A stretch of DNA of 64,000 bases from Qipengyuania pelagi. Lineage in GTDB: Bacteria; Pseudomonadota; Alphaproteobacteria; Sphingomonadales; Sphingomonadaceae. Positions 61,217-64,000 of this stretch are shown in pieces (position 1 is the stretch's first letter; each line of letters begins with the position of its first letter). The notes beneath the pieces are model-generated. The model was not told where the DNA came from. It ran no database searches and saw only the letters and a program-made list of their open reading frames with translations. The position numbers and the translations under genes are program-made. The DNA lies in NCBI RefSeq assembly GCF_009827295.1, contig NZ_WTYD01000001.1, positions 620,001 through 684,000 of the forward strand. Direction: 5' to 3'.

Positions 61217-63276
61217 TGCGCGCCGGACTGAAAGGAGCCCTGTGCGCGCTCCTCGCCTCGACCGCGCTTCCCGCCTGGGCCGCCGATGTCGCTTCGCCCG
61301 ACGGGCGCACGGTGGTGACGCTTGATGTCGATGGCGATGGAGTGCCGTTCTACCGCGTCGTGCGCGACGGCAAGCCGCTGATTGCCGACAGCGACCTTGG
61401 TTTCCTGTTCACCGACGCCCAGCCGATGCGGCGCAATTTCAAGGTCGAGAGCGAAACCCGCGCCGCCCATGACGATACCTGGGAACAGCCCTGGGGCGAA
61501 CGCCGCTTCGTGCGCGATCACCATAACGAACTGGCCGTCACCTTTCGAGAGGGGCGTCAGAACAGCAATCGCGCGCTGACGGTGCGGATGCGCGTGTTCG
61601 ATGACGGGATCGGCTTCCGCTATGAATTTCCCGACAGCGATGTGATGCCGGTCGCCAATATCGCCGAGGAACTGACCGAATTCGCCATTGCGCCAGAAGC
61701 CGCGAAGGATGGGAAGGCGTGGTGGATTCCGGGCGGCGATTTCAACCGCTACGAATATCTCTACAACGAAACCCCCATCGACGGAGTCACCACCGCGCAC
61801 ACGCCGATCACCATGCGGCTGGCGGACGGAACCCATCTCGCGTTCCATGAGGCGGCGCTGGTCGATTATTCGGGCATGTGGCTGCGGCGGATGGAAGGAT
61901 CGCGCTTCCGCGCCTCGCTCGCGCCTTCGAGCCGCGGAGCGAAGGTGGTGCGCGAAGGCGCCTTCACCACGCCTTGGCGCACGATCCGCATCAGCGACGG
62001 GCCTGCGGGACTCGTCGAAAGCGACATCGATCTGAACCTCAACGAACCGAACAAGCTGGGCGATGTCAGCTGGGTGGAGCCGGGCAAGTATATCGGCATC
62101 TGGTGGGGCATGATCTCCAATCGCTGGACCTGGGGAACGAGCGACCGCCACGGCGCGACGACCGAGCGCACGAAGGAGTATATCGACTTCGCGGCGAAGC
62201 ACGGGTTCCGCGGCGTGCTGGTGGAAGGCTGGAATGTCGGCTGGGATGGCGACTGGTTCAACAATGGCCGCGAATTCAGCTTCACCCAGAACTATCCCGA
62301 TTTCGACCTGCGCGAGGTGACGGATTATGCCCGGTCGAAAGGTGTCCGCCTGATCGGGCATCACGAGACCAGCGGCAATATCGCCAATTACGAAGCCCAG
62401 CTCGAAGATGCGCTCGATCTCTACAAGGAACTGGGCGTCGACTGGATCAAGACCGGATATGTCGCCGATGCGGGCGGGATCGTGTCCTGCAATGCCGACA
62501 TCGCCGACCCTTGCGATCCCGAGACCGAGATCTTCGAATGGCATGATGGCCAGCGCCAGGTGCAGCATCACCTGAAGGTCGTTCAGGAAGCGGCGAAGCG
62601 CGGTATCGCGATCAATCCGCACGAACCGGTCAAGGATACCGGCCTCCGCCGCACCTATCCCAACTGGGTCGCGCGCGAGGGCGCGCGGGGGCAGGAATAC
62701 AATGCCTGGAATGCCTATGGCAGCGGCGTCGAACACGATCCGACGCTGGTCTACACCCGGATGCTGTCGGGGCCGATGGATTACACGCCCGGCGTGCTCG
62801 GGCTGGTCGGAGACAATGATTATCCGTTCTCGTCCACGCTCGCCAAGCAATTGGGCCTCTATCTCGCGATCTATTCGCCGATCCAGATGGCGGCCGATTT
62901 CATCGAAAGCCTCGATGCGCATCCGCGTGAGCTTGAATTCATCAAGGCGGTCCCCGCCGACTGGTCGGAAAGCCATCTGATCGACGGTGCGGTGGGCGAT
63001 TACGCCATCTTCGCGCGCAAGGGACGCGACAGCGACGACTGGTATGTCGGCGGGGTCAACGATGCGACCGAACGCACGCTGACGCTCGATTTCGACTTTC
63101 TCGACGCTGGCGCGACCTATACCGCCAAGGTCTGGAAGGACGGACCGGAGGCGACCTATCTGACCGATAAGCGCCACGATATCGCTTACGATACCGTCAC
63201 GGTGACAAAGGGCGACAGCTACACCGTCCGTCTGGCACCGGGCGGCGGAGTGGCGATCCAGCTCAAGCCCCGCTGA
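61216..63276 (+). CDS. Exported GH97 alpha-glucosidase (SusB-like)
   Basis: This 686-residue protein has a signal peptide ending near LPAWAAD. The N-terminal super-sandwich (about 25-290) and the TIM barrel (about 300-570) fit family GH97. Typical segments are WWIPGGDFNRYEYLYNETP, GVLVEGWNVGWDGDW, and the later HHETSGNIANYE and TPGVLG regions. SusB-like members split alpha-linked glucose from the ends of maltooligosaccharides in the periplasm with calcium help. The gene is coupled by TGATG overlaps on both sides. Confidence 0.94.
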   Translation: MRAGLKGALCALLASTALPAWAADVASPDGRTVVTLDVDGDGVPFYRVVRDGKPLIADSDLGFLFTDAQPMRRNFKVESETRAAHDDTWEQPWGERRFVRDHHNELAVTFREGRQNSNRALTVRMRVFDDGIGFRYEFPDSDVMPVANIAEELTEFAIAPEAAKDGKAWWIPGGDFNRYEYLYNETPIDGVTTAHTPITMRLADGTHLAFHEAALVDYSGMWLRRMEGSRFRASLAPSSRGAKVVREGAFTTPWRTIRISDGPAGLVESDIDLNLNEPNKLGDVSWVEPGKYIGIWWGMISNRWTWGTSDRHGATTERTKEYIDFAAKHGFRGVLVEGWNVGWDGDWFNNGREFSFTQNYPDFDLREVTDYARSKGVRLIGHHETSGNIANYEAQLEDALDLYKELGVDWIKTGYVADAGGIVSCNADIADPCDPETEIFEWHDGQRQVQHHLKVVQEAAKRGIAINPHEPVKDTGLRRTYPNWVAREGARGQEYNAWNAYGSGVEHDPTLVYTRMLSGPMDYTPGVLGLVGDNDYPFSSTLAKQLGLYLAIYSPIQMAADFIESLDAHPRELEFIKAVPADWSESHLIDGAVGDYAIFARKGRDSDDWYVGGVNDATERTLTLDFDFLDAGATYTAKVWKDGPEATYLTDKRHDIAYDTVTVTKGDSYTVRLAPGGGVAIQLKPR

Positions 63277-64000
63277 TGGGGGAGGGGCGCCCACCCCATA
63301 TTGTCGTGCTCGGTGGGGGCAGCGCAGGGTGGATCACAGCCTGCCTGCTCCACCAGCGCTGGGCTGCGCGCGGCGGCACGGTGACGGTCGTCGAAAGTCC
63401 GGCGATCGGGATCATCGGCGTGGGCGAGGGATCGACGCCGCAATTGAAGGCGATGTTCGACCAGCTCGGCATCGCCGAGGCCGATTGGATGCCCGCCTGC
63501 GATGCGACCTACAAGCTCGGTATCCGCTTTGCCGGGTGGAGCGAGCAGGCGGGGTTCGACAGCTATTTCCATCCGTTCCCCGGTCCGGTGGATCTCCACA
63601 CCGAGCCGCATTTCGTCCGCAATTGCCTGCTCGCGCGCCAGGGCTTCGATGTTCCCGCGCATCCCGACCCCTGGTTCCTCGCGACCCGGCTGGCCGGGGA
63701 AGGGCGCGCGCCTCATGCTACGGAGAATTTCCCCTTCGCGCCGAGCTATGGCTATCATTTCGATGCCCACAAATTGGGCGCGTTCCTGCGCGATTGGGCC
63801 GTGGCCAAGGGCGTGGTGCACCGCCCCCTCAAGGTCGAGCGGGTCGAGCTTTCCCAGACCGGCGACGTCGCCGCGCTGCTTTGCGAGAATGGGGAGCGGA
63901 TCGCGGGCGATCTCTTCGTCGACTGTTCGGGCTTTCGCGGGATGATCGCGCAGCAGGCGCTGGGCGTTCCGTTCGAAAGCTTCGCCGACAACCTGTTCAA
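63276..64000 (+). CDS. Second flavin-dependent halogenase-like protein, cut by window end
   Basis: The visible 241 residues start with the FAD motif GGGSAGW (13-19), then IGVGEGSTP and Lys80 in TYKLGIRFAGW, the same layout as the halogenase-like gene at 56233. VDCSGFRGMIAQQ is the later FAD-binding strand. The WxWxIP segment lies outside the window. It starts by TGATG overlap with the GH97 stop, so it belongs to the same operon. The two copies are clearly divergent and therefore not a recent duplication. Confidence 0.88.
   Translation, partial: MGEGRPPHIVVLGGGSAGWITACLLHQRWAARGGTVTVVESPAIGIIGVGEGSTPQLKAMFDQLGIAEADWMPACDATYKLGIRFAGWSEQAGFDSYFHPFPGPVDLHTEPHFVRNCLLARQGFDVPAHPDPWFLATRLAGEGRAPHATENFPFAPSYGYHFDAHKLGAFLRDWAVAKGVVHRPLKVERVELSQTGDVAALLCENGERIAGDLFVDCSGFRGMIAQQALGVPFESFADNLF

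Overview
The window is chromosomal DNA of a high-G+C alphaproteobacterium, most probably a sphingomonad of the Erythrobacteraceae. Pointers are the class I lysyl-tRNA synthetase, a LOV-HWE blue-light kinase like those known from Erythrobacter, a GAAC-N7-GAAC LexA box of the alphaproteobacterial type, an EcfG-like promoter and a Caulobacter-type TonB receptor cluster. Genes are packed tightly, with many ATGA, GTGA and TGATG overlaps. I see no tRNA, rRNA, CRISPR array or insertion sequence.

Layout. 1-1.1 kb: the first part of a membrane diguanylate cyclase (minus), cut by the window edge. 1.1-4.0 kb: uvrA behind a LexA box and a possible general-stress promoter. 4.1-6.7 kb: a visibly lower-G+C insert carrying a translationally coupled pair, a ParB/Srx-fold protein and an Mrr-like PD-(D/E)XK nuclease (candidate anti-phage defence), followed by about 0.7 kb of decayed sequence. 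6.8-15.5 kb: minus-strand housekeeping genes (rlpA, argG, a DksA-type zinc finger protein, an SDR/cytochrome b/molybdopterin oxidoreductase operon, a glycine-zipper protein, and the rlmN/IspZ-like/methyltransferase/MOSC operon). 15.8-22 kb: an outer membrane barrel protein, greB, a lytic transglycosylase, dapA, an AstE/AspA-like hydrolase and an ArsR regulator. 22-23.8 kb: arylamine N-acetyltransferase and a VOC protein, divergent from soxR across a near-canonical SoxR box. 23.8-33 kb: sixA, a DinG-like helicase, lysK, a LOV-HWE kinase, a prolyl 4-hydroxylase-like oxygenase, cytochrome b561, an RcnB-like protein and a flavin-binding oxidase. 33-41.7 kb: an FKBP isomerase, ettA, an M28 peptidase, a second diguanylate cyclase, a MATE transporter and a DEAD-box helicase. 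42-50.3 kb: a large MASE1-CHASE-PAS hybrid kinase, phosphatidylserine decarboxylase, a single-domain response regulator, and an M1 metallopeptidase with a DUF6702 partner.

50.4-64 kb is an alpha-glucan (maltodextrin/starch) utilisation locus: a sugar MFS transporter and a LacI regulator on the minus strand, divergent from a TonB receptor, a flavin-dependent halogenase-like protein, two GH13 enzymes, a GH97 alpha-glucosidase and a second halogenase-like gene that leaves the window. Two matching palindromes (one perfect CATACGTATG, one with a single mismatch) lie before the receptor and before the transporter. A 17-bp stem-loop just after the receptor gene probably separates its expression from that of the enzymes. 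Periplasmic GH13 and GH97 enzymes would cut oligosaccharides imported by the receptor; the MFS protein would carry the products to the cytoplasmic GH13 enzyme.

Regulatory sites and functions were assigned by reading the sequence. No database search was run.
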